A stretch of DNA of 64,000 nt, taken from positions 1-64,000 of the forward strand of contig CAZJWR010000007.1 in assembly GCA_964549765.1 (NCBI GenBank). The letters are read 5' to 3'. Each line of letters opens with the position of its first letter. Within the stretch, counting starts at the first letter, position 1. Origin of the DNA: CAZJWR01 sp964549765 (GTDB lineage Bacteria > Zixibacteria > MSB-5A5 > GN15 > JAAZOE01). Of the stretch, positions 32,655-40,865 are shown in pieces. The notes beneath the pieces were generated by a model. The model saw nothing but the letters and a program-made list of their open reading frames with translations, was not told where the DNA came from and did not search any database. A program made the translations under genes and the position numbers.

Positions 32655-32736
32655 AAAAAAGAGCCAGCCCCAATCCGGTTCCGGTCACGATTCAACATGA
32701 CCTGTGACCAAAATCGTCTGACCGTGGCGCTGACTC
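32655..32736 (-). terminator. Branched terminator-like structure
   Basis: On the minus strand GAGTCAGC (32736-32729) pairs with GCTGGCTC (32668-32661), followed by TTTTTT. Inside it GGTCAC/GTGACC (32683-32688, 32704-32709) forms a second perfect hairpin. It lies 112 bases after the end of the unknown gene at 32848 and may end its transcript; on the plus strand there is no T tract. Confidence 0.45.
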
Positions 32737-32847
32737 TATTGACACTATCGGCACCCGTCGGCGGTATCTCCAGCAGCAAGTAATATCGGAGCGTAAAATA
32801 TCCCGATTAATCTATATTCGGCCGTCGGAAACCATCATCCCCCCTGC

Positions 32848-33405
32848 TTAACATTCATACAATCGGGCGTTATAGAAAAACAAATACAGCCCGGCTCCGC
32901 CGATCCGGTCGAACAAAGCAGGATCGATATCCTGCAGGTACGAAACCGGCCGCCGCAGCCATTCGGCGGTCGGCGTCACCCGGCCCAGTTCCCAATCGAG
33001 AAGAGCAGCGCCGCCAGGGGCGTTGATTCGAAGCTGCATGGGAATGTTCTGATTTGAAACGAGTATACCGGTGTCGGTATGGACGCTCCAATCGAATCTC
33101 AGGATGGTGGCGCAGCGGTTGCCGGCGTTGTGATCGTCAGCCTTGACGATGGTGAAACGGATATTTTCCAGCGAAAACAAAAGTTGACCGCCTTCGCTGT
33201 AAAATTGCCAAGGATCTTTTTTGAATCGCCAGCCTCGAGATTGCACGCGGGCGTTGGCCGGCAGGTTCAGACTCTCGGTGATGGCGCTGTCGAGCGTTGA
33301 TTCGATGCCGTCCGGATTGCCCGACGTCTCATTGAGATATTTTTCGAGATCGCTCAGGCTCCCTTCGGACGAACCGGCGATGCCGAATCGTCGTCCTTGT
33401 TCCAT
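32848..33405 (-). CDS. Protein of unknown function
   Basis: A 185-residue protein with no signal peptide. The first ~50 residues are helical and acidic; the second part is mixed with many beta-like segments (QFYSEGGQLLFSLENIRFTIV, CATILRFDWSVHTDTGILVS). A leucine-rich C-terminus (YLQDIDPALFDRIGGAGLYLFFYNARLYEC) resembles the fold of a small metabolite-binding domain but no motif can be named. It is separated from both neighbours by >240 bases. Confidence 0.6.
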   Translation of the reverse strand: MEQGRRFGIAGSSEGSLSDLEKYLNETSGNPDGIESTLDSAITESLNLPANARVQSRGWRFKKDPWQFYSEGGQLLFSLENIRFTIVKADDHNAGNRCATILRFDWSVHTDTGILVSNQNIPMQLRINAPGGAALLDWELGRVTPTAEWLRRPVSYLQDIDPALFDRIGGAGLYLFFYNARLYEC

Positions 33406-33684
33406 GAAAACTCCTCCTCCGGACGGTCCCCCATGCGCCGCCGGTCTTTATCGTTCCCCTTCGGACACACTCCACCGCCTCCCCAGGCGGTGGAAATACC
33501 ATATATATTTCTTATCGGCCCAGCCCGATAGGAAATCACACCCGATATCAAAGTGCGTATCCCGTGATCCGGCGTCAAATAAAACTTTCCTGCGGCGCCG
33601 GGAATGTATCAACTGTCTTGACGATTCTCTGACCGGCAGATTCGAATCGATACATGGAGTTTATGCTCGGGAGTAAATGAACTA
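33406..33684. other. Intergenic stretch with a perfect hairpin
   Basis: No gene seen. A perfect nine-base hairpin CCACCGCCT-CCCC-AGGCGGTGG lies at 33472-33493, and TATCGG/CCGATA at ~33513-33530 is a second small one. They lie in the presumed leader or promoter region of the unknown gene at 32848. Confidence 0.4.
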
Positions 33685-33722
33685 AACCCTCCGGTCCGTT
33701 TCGAGCCGGAGGGTTTTATATT
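33685..33722 (-). terminator. Bidirectional hairpin after tRNA-Leu
   Basis: Perfect ten-base stem AACCCTCCGG (33685-33694) and CCGGAGGGTT (33706-33715). On the plus strand it is followed by TTATATTTTT; on the minus strand it lies 12 bases after tRNA-Leu, which it probably terminates. Confidence 0.7.
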
Positions 33723-33726
33723 TTTA

Positions 33727-33810
33727 TGCGGAAGGCGGGACTTGAACCCGCATAGGCAATTGCCCGCCACCCCCTCAAGATGGTGTGTCTACCAGTTCCA
33801 CCACTTCCGC
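33727..33810 (-). tRNA. tRNA-Leu(GAG)
   Basis: An 84-base class II tRNA on the minus strand: acceptor GCGGAAG/CTTCCGC, D arm with GGTAGACAC, anticodon stem CCATC/GGTGG around TTGAGGG (anticodon GAG, one U-G pair), long variable arm GGGCAATTGCCTAT, T stem around GTTCAAGTC and discriminator A. It reads CUC/CUU leucine codons. It lies 13 bases after secG and may be processed from the same transcript. Confidence 0.95.
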
Positions 33811-33823
33811 AATGATATTCGGT

Positions 33824-34303
33824 CTATTGCGAATCTGGTTTCTGCGGTTGGGCTTGCTGGGGCTGCGTCTGTTGCTGTTGTTGCTGCTGCTCGCCGCTCG
33901 GCTTGACGTTAAAAATATCTTCCGGAAGCGCCGAACCGCTCTGCTGCTGTTGCTGCTGGGCTTCCTGCTGAGCCGCCTGTTCCTGTTGCGACCGCTGCTG
34001 CGTCGCCATATCTTCCTGCGCCGCCTCGGTTACGGCTGAGCCAGTGACAGCCGCCGTCTGGGTGGAACGTCCGGCAGAGAGGAGCGACAGCCCCATGCAG
34101 GAGACCATGAAGAAGATCGCCAGCACCGTGGTCGCTCTGGAGAGAAACGACGCCGCGCCGCGACCGCCGAAGACCGCCCCCGTCAAACCGCCGCCGCCAC
34201 CGAAAGCGCCGGCCAACCCCTCGCCCTTGGCCGATTGCATCAACACGACGACAATCAGGGCCACGCAGATCAACACATGAATGATAAGTAAGACCGCAAA
34301 CAA
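33824..34303 (-). CDS. secG: SecG translocase subunit with poly-Gln tail
   Basis: A 159-residue SecG: two membrane segments (FAVLLIIHVLICVALIVVVLMQ and ATTVLAIFFMVSCMGLSLL) separated by the conserved loop QSAKGEGLAGAFGGGGG...FGGRGA. SecG assists SecYE during protein export. The start is TTG 34303 with GGAGG 8 bases upstream. Unusually the protein continues for ~75 residues beyond the second segment as a hydrophilic tail rich in Gln (QQEAQQQQQQ, EQQQQQQQTQPQQ). Standard SecG is ~75-130 residues. It follows tpiA closely, so it may end the glycolytic operon. Confidence 0.92.
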   Translation of the reverse strand: MFAVLLIIHVLICVALIVVVLMQSAKGEGLAGAFGGGGGLTGAVFGGRGAASFLSRATTVLAIFFMVSCMGLSLLSAGRSTQTAAVTGSAVTEAAQEDMATQQRSQQEQAAQQEAQQQQQQSGSALPEDIFNVKPSGEQQQQQQQTQPQQAQPQKPDSQ

Positions 34304-34319
34304 ATTTCAAACCTCCGCT

Positions 34320-35075
34320 TTATTTCATCGCCGTCACGATCGCGGCAAAATCTCCGGCCTTCAGGCTGGCGCCGCCGACGAGAGCGCCGTCGATATTTTC
34401 CTTTTCAAACAACCCGGCGGCGTTGTCCGGTTTGACCGATCCGCCATAGAGTATAGTCACTTCATCGGCAATCGGTTCGCCATATTTTTCCGCCAGAAGC
34501 CGCCGAATAAGCCGGTGAACCTCCTCGGCCTGTTCCGGTGTCGCCGTCCTTCCGGTCCCGATGGCCCAGATCGGCTCGTAGGCAATGACCGTCTTTTTCA
34601 TGTCCGCTTCAGACAAAGAGTCGAGCGAGCCGCGAATCTGCCCCTCGACTACTTGCTCGGTCCGGCCGGCCTCGCGCTGTTCCAGCGTCTCGCCGACGCA
34701 GACAATCGGAATCAGACCGGCGGCCAAAGCCTTTCGGGCTTTGGCGTTCACCAATTTATCGTCCTCTGAAAAGTACGACCGTCTTTCAGAGTGGCCCAAT
34801 ATAACGTGGGTACAGCCGCTTGTCAACAGCATTTCCGCCGAGATTTCTCCGGTATACGCACCGGAATCCTCATGATGCATATTCTGGCCGCCCACTTCCA
34901 TTTCGCTGTCCTTCAGCGCCATCGAAACTTCAGTCAGGGCCGTGTAGGGCGGGCAGACCAACACCAGCGGGTCTTTAACCCTGCCGACCCGGTCTTTCAA
35001 CTCCGACACCAGCGCCTTGGCTTCGACAATGGTCTTGTACATTTTCCAGTTACCGGCTACGATTTTCCGTCTCAC
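34320..35075 (-). CDS. tpiA: Triosephosphate isomerase
   Basis: A 251-residue TIM-barrel enzyme of standard length. Active-site residues: Asn and Lys in AGNWKMYK (N10, K12), His in ILGHSERR, Glu in VIAYEPIWAIGTG, and phosphate loop GGSVKPDNA. It interconverts dihydroxyacetone phosphate and glyceraldehyde-3-phosphate. Nine bases after pgk in the glycolytic operon. Confidence 0.97.
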   Translation of the reverse strand: MRRKIVAGNWKMYKTIVEAKALVSELKDRVGRVKDPLVLVCPPYTALTEVSMALKDSEMEVGGQNMHHEDSGAYTGEISAEMLLTSGCTHVILGHSERRSYFSEDDKLVNAKARKALAAGLIPIVCVGETLEQREAGRTEQVVEGQIRGSLDSLSEADMKKTVIAYEPIWAIGTGRTATPEQAEEVHRLIRRLLAEKYGEPIADEVTILYGGSVKPDNAAGLFEKENIDGALVGGASLKAGDFAAIVTAMK

Positions 35076-35084
35076 TGTCCTCTC

Positions 35085-36293
35085 CTATGTCTGCTTAACG
35101 GCATCCGTCAACGCCGCCACTCCCGGCAGGGTCTTCCCTTCCAGAAATTCCAGCGAGGCGCCGCCGCCGGTGGAAATATGCGTCATACGCTTTTTGACGC
35201 CGGCCTTGATCACGGCCGAAGCGGTATCGCCGCCGCCGATGATCGTCGTCGCGCCATGGTCGGTGGCGTCGGCGAGTTTTCCGGCCAGGCTGAAGGTGCC
35301 CATGGAAAATTTCTCGACTTCAAAGACGCCCATCGGGCCGTTCCAGATAATCGTCTTCGATTTCTTGACGATATCGGCGAATTTCTCGACCGTCATGGGC
35401 CCGATATCGACACCGATCATGTCGTGCGGGAAATCCTCCATATCGTCGATCAACTCCACCGGAGAATCTTCCCTTACCTCCACCGCCGCCACGCAATCGA
35501 CCGGCAGCTCGAAATCGACGTCGGATTTGGAAGCTTTTCTCAGGATTTCACCGGCCAGATCGACCTTATCCTCCTCCAAAAGCGACTGGCCGATCTCCCT
35601 GCCCATGGCTTTGAAGAACGTGAACATCATGCCGCCGCCGATGAGCAGATTGTCGACCTTGTCGAACAGGTTGTTGATGACGTCGATCTTGCCCGATATT
35701 TTGGCGCCGCCCAGAATGGCCGTGAAGGGCCGTTCGGGATTACTCAGCGCGGTGCCGAGATATTTCAGCTCCTTCTCCATGAGGAATCCGGCGGCCGATT
35801 GATCGAAATATTCGGTAACGCCTTCGGTCGAGGCATGCGCCCGGTGGGCCGACCCGAATGCATCGTTGATGTACAGGTCCGCCAAAGTCGCCAGCTTCTT
35901 GGCGAACTGCGGATCGTTGGCTTCTTCCTCGGGGTGAAAACGGAGATTTTCGAGAAGCAGGCACTGACCGTCTTTCAATTCGGCGGCCTTCTGCTCCGCC
36001 TCCTCGCCGATACAATCCGATGCGAATTTAACCGGTTTGTTGAGGAGATCGGCCAGGTGTTCGGCGACCGGCCGCAGGCTCATCTCGGATACAACCTTGC
36101 CCTTGGGCCGCCCCAGATGGCTGCACAGAATCGCTCGACCGCCGTCGTTTAGAATTTTCTTGATGGTCGGCAAGGACGATACGATGCGGTTGTCATCGGC
36201 GACCCTGCCATGTTCGAGCGGCACGTTGAAGTCGACCCGAACCAGGACTTTCTTCCCGGCCATGTGCAGATCGTTTATCGATAGCTTATCCAT
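35085..36293 (-). CDS. pgk: Phosphoglycerate kinase
   Basis: A 402-residue two-domain kinase of normal size. Signature VLVRVDFNVPLEHGRVADDNRI at the N-terminus and GGGDTASAVIKAG near the C-terminus (nucleotide-binding loop) are clear. It transfers phosphate from 1,3-bisphosphoglycerate to ADP. It lies between gap and tpiA, on one transcript with pfkA. Confidence 0.97.
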   Translation of the reverse strand: MDKLSINDLHMAGKKVLVRVDFNVPLEHGRVADDNRIVSSLPTIKKILNDGGRAILCSHLGRPKGKVVSEMSLRPVAEHLADLLNKPVKFASDCIGEEAEQKAAELKDGQCLLLENLRFHPEEEANDPQFAKKLATLADLYINDAFGSAHRAHASTEGVTEYFDQSAAGFLMEKELKYLGTALSNPERPFTAILGGAKISGKIDVINNLFDKVDNLLIGGGMMFTFFKAMGREIGQSLLEEDKVDLAGEILRKASKSDVDFELPVDCVAAVEVREDSPVELIDDMEDFPHDMIGVDIGPMTVEKFADIVKKSKTIIWNGPMGVFEVEKFSMGTFSLAGKLADATDHGATTIIGGGDTASAVIKAGVKKRMTHISTGGGASLEFLEGKTLPGVAALTDAVKQT

Positions 36294-36380
36294 GATTGCT
36301 CCTCCCCGACGGATATCATCGGGACGGTGTTGGCTGTGCGGCAGGAAGGAGAACTCCCGCCCGCCGCACGTCCCGGAGTG

Positions 36381-37373
36381 TTACATCATTTTCTTGATCA
36401 TGTCGATCATGCGGTTCGAGAAACCCCATTCGTTATCATACCAGCTGAACACTTTGGCCATCTTGCCGGCGGCCATGGTCAATTCGGGATCGAATATCGA
36501 CGAATGAGCGTTGCCGATAACATCGACCGAAACTATCGGATCGGCGGCATATTCCAGGATACCCTTCATCGGCCCGTCGGCGGCCTTTTTCATGGCGGCA
36601 TTGATCTCTTCAGCGGTGGCTTCCTTCTCCAGCATCACGGCCAGATCGACAATCGAACCGACCGGGGTGGGAACGCGGATGGCGCATCCATCCATTTTGC
36701 CTTTCAGGGCCGGAATCACTTCGGAGATGGCCTTGGCAGCGCCGGTCGTGGTCGGAATCATTGACAGCGCCGCCGACCGGGCCCGCCGAAGGTCTTTATG
36801 CGGCGCATCGAGGATACGCTGATCGCTGGTGTAGGCATGAATGGTGGTCATGAAGCCGCGCTCGATGCCGAAAGTGTCGACGAGCACTTTGCAGACCGGC
36901 GCCAGGCAGTTGGTGGTGCATGAGCCGATGGAAATCACGTTGTGTGTTTTCGAATCGTACTCTTTATCGTTCACGCCAAGCACAAATGTTCCGTCGGGCT
37001 GTTTGGCCGGGGCGGATATCAACACTTTCTTGGCTCCCGCCGCGATGTGCTTGGAGGCGGCTTCCTTGGTACGAAACAGACCGGTCGATTCGACGATGAT
37101 CTGTGCGCCCAGTTTCGACCACGGCAGATTGCCCGGATCGCGTTCCGCCATCACCGGGAATTTCTTGCCATCGACGATAAGATTGCCGTCGTCATATCCG
37201 ACCTTGCCGGGATATTTACCCTGGGTGGAGTCGTACTTGAGAAGATGAGCGAGGGTTTTGGCGTCGGTGATATCGTTGAGGCCGACGATTTCCACGCCGC
37301 CGCTCTGCAGGGCGGCCCGAAACACCAACCGGCCGATCCGGCCGAATCCGTTGATTCCAATCTTGATAGACAT
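36381..37373 (-). CDS. gap: Glyceraldehyde-3-phosphate dehydrogenase
   Basis: A 330-residue enzyme. NAD-binding INGFGRIGRLVFRA at the start, catalytic Cys in SIGSCTTNCLAPVCK (the SCTTNCLAP signature), His in TTIHAYTSDQR. An acidic residue after strand beta2 cannot be placed exactly, so NAD versus NADP use is open, though FGRIGR with ND.. suggests NAD. It catalyses the phosphorylating oxidation step of glycolysis. Sixteen bases after the outer-membrane protein gene. Confidence 0.97.
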   Translation of the reverse strand: MSIKIGINGFGRIGRLVFRAALQSGGVEIVGLNDITDAKTLAHLLKYDSTQGKYPGKVGYDDGNLIVDGKKFPVMAERDPGNLPWSKLGAQIIVESTGLFRTKEAASKHIAAGAKKVLISAPAKQPDGTFVLGVNDKEYDSKTHNVISIGSCTTNCLAPVCKVLVDTFGIERGFMTTIHAYTSDQRILDAPHKDLRRARSAALSMIPTTTGAAKAISEVIPALKGKMDGCAIRVPTPVGSIVDLAVMLEKEATAEEINAAMKKAADGPMKGILEYAADPIVSVDVIGNAHSSIFDPELTMAAGKMAKVFSWYDNEWGFSNRMIDMIKKMM

Positions 37374-37389
37374 CCATATCCTCCGCTGA

Positions 37390-38109
37390 TTATTTTTTAT
37401 GAAAGAAGTAGGCCACGCCCATGGAGACGGCTGTGCCCGAATAATCTTTTACGCCCGCCAGGACATTGCTGAACTTGATGGGATGGTACTTGACAGCGAC
37501 ATTCAAACCTATTTGCTCGGCGACGGGGAAATCGATTCCTCCCCCGATCACGGGCAGAAAATCCGCTTCCGTTCGATTGGTGATGTCAGGATTGTAGGAG
37601 TAGTCGTAGGTCACGATGAAATCGATACTCTGCCGGCCCCAGGCCACTCCCCCGCCTGCGACGACAAACGGCAGGAATTTTTTCGAGCGTCCCGATAACG
37701 GTGAGAATTTAACCTGAAAGAGCGCCTGATAGAGATTGATTGTCCCGATGTAACGGCCGGTCGGATCTTCGATCACCGCGTCGCCGCGACTGGCGATGCC
37801 CAGCGATCCTTCGAGGAACACAACCGGCGCCAGTCGATAATCAAGAAATAATTCCGTATAAAATCCGGCATCCGGCATATTGGTTTCGACGGTGAAATCC
37901 TGAACCGTCTGCGGTCCCTGATTGCTGATCCACGCCCCCAGTCGAATTCCTACCATCGAATACTCAGCCGCCAGCAGTGCATCCGCCGGTTCCTTTTCGA
38001 GTCCGACCGCCGTTCCCGACAATATCAATGCCACTATCGTGACGCCAACGCCGACACGTGCATGTCTACCCAAAGAACACCTCGGCCATTTCATAGAACT
38101 CATCATCAA
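37390..38109 (-). CDS. Outer-membrane beta-barrel protein
   Basis: A 239-residue protein with an N-terminal signal peptide (VTIVALILSGTAVG). The mature part shows alternating hydrophobic strands ending in YFFHKK with a C-terminal aromatic pattern (GTAVSMGVAYFFHKK), as in OmpW/OmpA-like eight-strand barrels (AGFYTELFLDYRL, FLPFVVAGGGVAWG, FLPVIGGGIDFPV, IGLNVAVKYHPI). Its 5' end overlaps the 3' end of pfkA by 44 bases; a start at a later ATG (38094) is possible. Its presence inside a glycolytic operon is unusual. Confidence 0.8.
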   Translation of the reverse strand: MMMSSMKWPRCSLGRHARVGVGVTIVALILSGTAVGLEKEPADALLAAEYSMVGIRLGAWISNQGPQTVQDFTVETNMPDAGFYTELFLDYRLAPVVFLEGSLGIASRGDAVIEDPTGRYIGTINLYQALFQVKFSPLSGRSKKFLPFVVAGGGVAWGRQSIDFIVTYDYSYNPDITNRTEADFLPVIGGGIDFPVAEQIGLNVAVKYHPIKFSNVLAGVKDYSGTAVSMGVAYFFHKK

Positions 38110-39112
38110 CCGTCCTGGTTTTTCCGGCCATATCCGCCAAGGGCACGCCGACGATGTCGCTGCCCTTTAGCGCCGCAAAATAGCCAAACTTTCCCTGATG
38201 GACAAGATCAATCGCAAACAATCCGTACCGCGTACCGAGATTTCTATCGAACGCTGTGGGCGATCCGCCCCGCTGAATATGGCCAAGAATCACCACCCGG
38301 CTTTCATAGCCGAGCCGCTTCTCGATTTCCTGCGCAACATAATTGCCGATACCCCCCAGCCGGACGTGGCCGAACTCGTCGACGGAACCGTCCTGGGTGA
38401 TAACCATACCCTCGGGATGTTCGGGGGTTTTAACCTTGGTCCCTTCAGCCGCCACGACGATCGAAAAGTCCTTGCCCCGTTCGTGACGGCGTTTGATCAA
38501 CATGCAAACCTTCTCCAGATCGGCGGGGCGTTCCGGGATCAGGATCATGTCGGCGCCGCCGGCCAATCCGGATTCAATGGCGATCCATCCGGCGTGGCGC
38601 CCCATTACCTCGATCACCATCACGCGATTATGCGATTCGGCGGTCGTATGGAGACGATCGATGGCATCAGTGGCGATATTGACAGCGGTATCGAATCCGA
38701 ACGTCCGATCGGTCCCCCATATGTCGTTGTCGATCGTCTTGGGAACACCGACGACCTTGACACCGAGTTCGAACAGCTTGGCCGCCACGCTGAGGGTATC
38801 GTCGCCGCCGATGGCGATGAGGGCCTGAATATTATTCTTCTTCAGATTTTCCAGGACTTTTTCCGGCCCGCCGTCGACTTTGAACGGGTTGGTACGCGAA
38901 GTACGCAGGATGGTGCCGCCCTTGGGTAAAATTCCGCTGGTGTCGTCGAGATCCAGCGGCCGCACCAGACCCTCTTTCATCAATCCCTTCCAACCCTGAT
39001 ATATCCCATAAACAACGTAACCGTAACGGATTATGCCTTTCCGAATAATCGCCCGGATGACCGCGTTCAAGCCCGGACAATCGCCTCCTCCTGTGAGAAC
39101 TCCGACCTTCAA
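38066..39112 (-). CDS. pfkA: Phosphofructokinase with pyrophosphate-type active-site residues
   Basis: A 348-residue phosphofructokinase starting at TTG 39112 (GGAGG 6 bases upstream). The fold motifs are GVLTGGGDCPGLNAVIRA, IGGDDTL, PKTIDNDI and VMGRHAGWIA. Two positions tell donor type in the family: Asp rather than Gly after GGD (GGDDT) and Lys before TIDND (PKTIDND). Both here are the residues of pyrophosphate-dependent enzymes, so it likely uses PPi, which would make the step reversible and serve gluconeogenesis too. Gives its transcript a TTGACA promoter; gap, pgk and tpiA follow. Confidence 0.93.
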   Translation of the reverse strand: MKVGVLTGGGDCPGLNAVIRAIIRKGIIRYGYVVYGIYQGWKGLMKEGLVRPLDLDDTSGILPKGGTILRTSRTNPFKVDGGPEKVLENLKKNNIQALIAIGGDDTLSVAAKLFELGVKVVGVPKTIDNDIWGTDRTFGFDTAVNIATDAIDRLHTTAESHNRVMVIEVMGRHAGWIAIESGLAGGADMILIPERPADLEKVCMLIKRRHERGKDFSIVVAAEGTKVKTPEHPEGMVITQDGSVDEFGHVRLGGIGNYVAQEIEKRLGYESRVVILGHIQRGGSPTAFDRNLGTRYGLFAIDLVHQGKFGYFAALKGSDIVGVPLADMAGKTRTVDDEFYEMAEVFFG

Positions 39113-39142
39113 TTTCAGCCTCCACTGGTTAGCATGGTTGCC

Positions 39143-39170
39143 AATATATCGGGGTAACCATTCGTGTCAA
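39143..39170 (-). promoter_or_regulatory. Promoter of the glycolytic operon
   Basis: On the minus strand TTGACA (39170-39165), a 16-base spacer and TATATT (39148-39143), 31 bases before the TTG start of pfkA. A strong sigma-70-like match; no operator could be identified. Confidence 0.7.
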
Positions 39171-39212
39171 GTGCTACGTCCCTAAACACCTAATATCGAC
39201 CGGATATTGCTT

Positions 39213-40793
39213 TTATTTATTTGCGTCGTCCCCGGCGCCGATATATATCCGGTTTTTCGGGTAATCGATCAGTAGGACAAACCGCTTAAGAATATCGACT
39301 CCCACGAATCCTTCGATATAATCCGGAAATGGCACGTCGCTGTCGCCGGTGGAAACCATCACGGTGGGCTTATCGATAGTGATTGATCCGATCTGCAGCG
39401 AATCGGCGCGACCGGAAACGACTGTCTGCATGCCCCCCAGGCCCATGATTTGATGAGGCGACCAATCGTGAGTCTTTTCCTTCCCGACACTTTTGTACCA
39501 GCGCGAATTGCGCCGCAGAAACAATCCCATCTCCGCGCCCAGATCAAACGCCACGCGTATCGGCCGGCCGTCCAGCCTGCAGATTATGAGGGGAAGTTGG
39601 TAATAGATATCGATGGGAAGCGGATTGCCGATGTCGTACGAGACCGGTTTATTTGGATTATAGAGCACGAGCGTTCCATTGGAAAAATCGACCTTCATGG
39701 GAAAACGGACGAAGAAGTCGTATCCCAATATGCCGTTTATCTGTCCCAATCCTCCGCCCTGCAGGGCGCCGAAATCGAATATGTTGACCCGGGTCAGCTT
39801 CCACGATACGTCGCCAATGATTATCGAATCGATCCTGCCGAATTCAACGTTGCCGTATCCTCCTACGCCCCGAACTGGGACATCGCCGATCGTCTTGATG
39901 CCCAAGTCGGCGGCCAGCTTGGATGAAATCAGCGTCGTCCCGGCGCCGCTGTCCAGGATGAATAAATAGGACCCGAAGCCGTTGATTGCGACCTTGATAC
40001 TCAGCCGATTCTCTGAAAATTGCATCGGGATCACCGACGAATCGGCGCCGTCCCGAAAGGCAATATCGCCTTCGACGGAACCCGGCATTTTGAAGACGGA
40101 ATCCGGGATGGCGGCATTATAGCGTAATGAATCCAGCACCGCTGATATGCGATACGGCGCATCAGGCGACACGACCGAAATCCGATAAGGCGTCGATATG
40201 CCATGGACCATGCGAAAATCGGTATAATGCGAAATCATCCGGATGCCGCCGATTAACTCCGAGGTGTATTCCAACCGGCCGTTTCTGGTATTGATGAACA
40301 CCGACATCGAATCTCCGCCCTCCGGGAACAGGGCCAAGTAGTAAAAAGAAGTGTCGCTGATCGCCGTATCTCCGCGATAATCAACCTTCCCGGGCCGGCG
40401 GCCGGGGAGCACGTAGGAGTAACTCTGGAAATAGAGGTTATCGATAATCGGCTTTTGTTCGTCAAGTGATTGCCGGCGCACAATCCCGTTGAAATCGCTC
40501 GACCAAGCGGTAATCCCGTCGAAGCCGTTTTCCTGAGTACCCACGGTCAGATCAATCCGCTCATAGTATTCGGCCGGAAATTTGATAAACGTTTCCGATT
40601 TCCCTTCGAGATTCATGTACGTGACGGACGTGTACATGGCGACCGACGTTAGCGCTTCCACCGAATCTCTATCTCCCAACGCGGCGAGATGCTTTTCGAG
40701 CACGGTATGCAGATCGGCCGCATGGATGAGCCCTCGGGATATCCCGAAGAACGCCACTACTATGATGACGAATCGCACAATTTGCCGGGACAT
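39213..40793 (-). CDS. Exported protein with two retropepsin-like domains
   Basis: A 526-residue protein from ATG 40793 (GAGGAGAC upstream) with signal peptide ~1-25. Residues ~30-240 are an unknown beta-rich part. At ~270-390 lies a retropepsin-like aspartyl protease domain with FILDSGAGTTLIS (Asp281) and GILGYDFF. A second at ~405-526 has VAFDLGAEMGLFL (Asp417) with DLG instead of DSG/DTG, plus VGVDILKRF. Retropepsins dimerise; here the two domains could pair within one chain. Homologues are periplasmic or secreted peptidases or pseudopeptidases. Cotranscribed possibly with rodA 72 bases upstream. Confidence 0.8.
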   Translation of the reverse strand: MSRQIVRFVIIVVAFFGISRGLIHAADLHTVLEKHLAALGDRDSVEALTSVAMYTSVTYMNLEGKSETFIKFPAEYYERIDLTVGTQENGFDGITAWSSDFNGIVRRQSLDEQKPIIDNLYFQSYSYVLPGRRPGKVDYRGDTAISDTSFYYLALFPEGGDSMSVFINTRNGRLEYTSELIGGIRMISHYTDFRMVHGISTPYRISVVSPDAPYRISAVLDSLRYNAAIPDSVFKMPGSVEGDIAFRDGADSSVIPMQFSENRLSIKVAINGFGSYLFILDSGAGTTLISSKLAADLGIKTIGDVPVRGVGGYGNVEFGRIDSIIIGDVSWKLTRVNIFDFGALQGGGLGQINGILGYDFFVRFPMKVDFSNGTLVLYNPNKPVSYDIGNPLPIDIYYQLPLIICRLDGRPIRVAFDLGAEMGLFLRRNSRWYKSVGKEKTHDWSPHQIMGLGGMQTVVSGRADSLQIGSITIDKPTVMVSTGDSDVPFPDYIEGFVGVDILKRFVLLIDYPKNRIYIGAGDDANK

Positions 40794-40865
40794 GTCTCCT
40801 CTTTCTCCATTATAACGCCGAAAAGTCCGGGAAGTTTGAGTTATGACGCGACCGTGGCCGGGCAA

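Noticed and set aside
34791..36152. 453-codon open frame on the plus strand
   Set aside because: Lies opposite tpiA and pgk, both certain genes.
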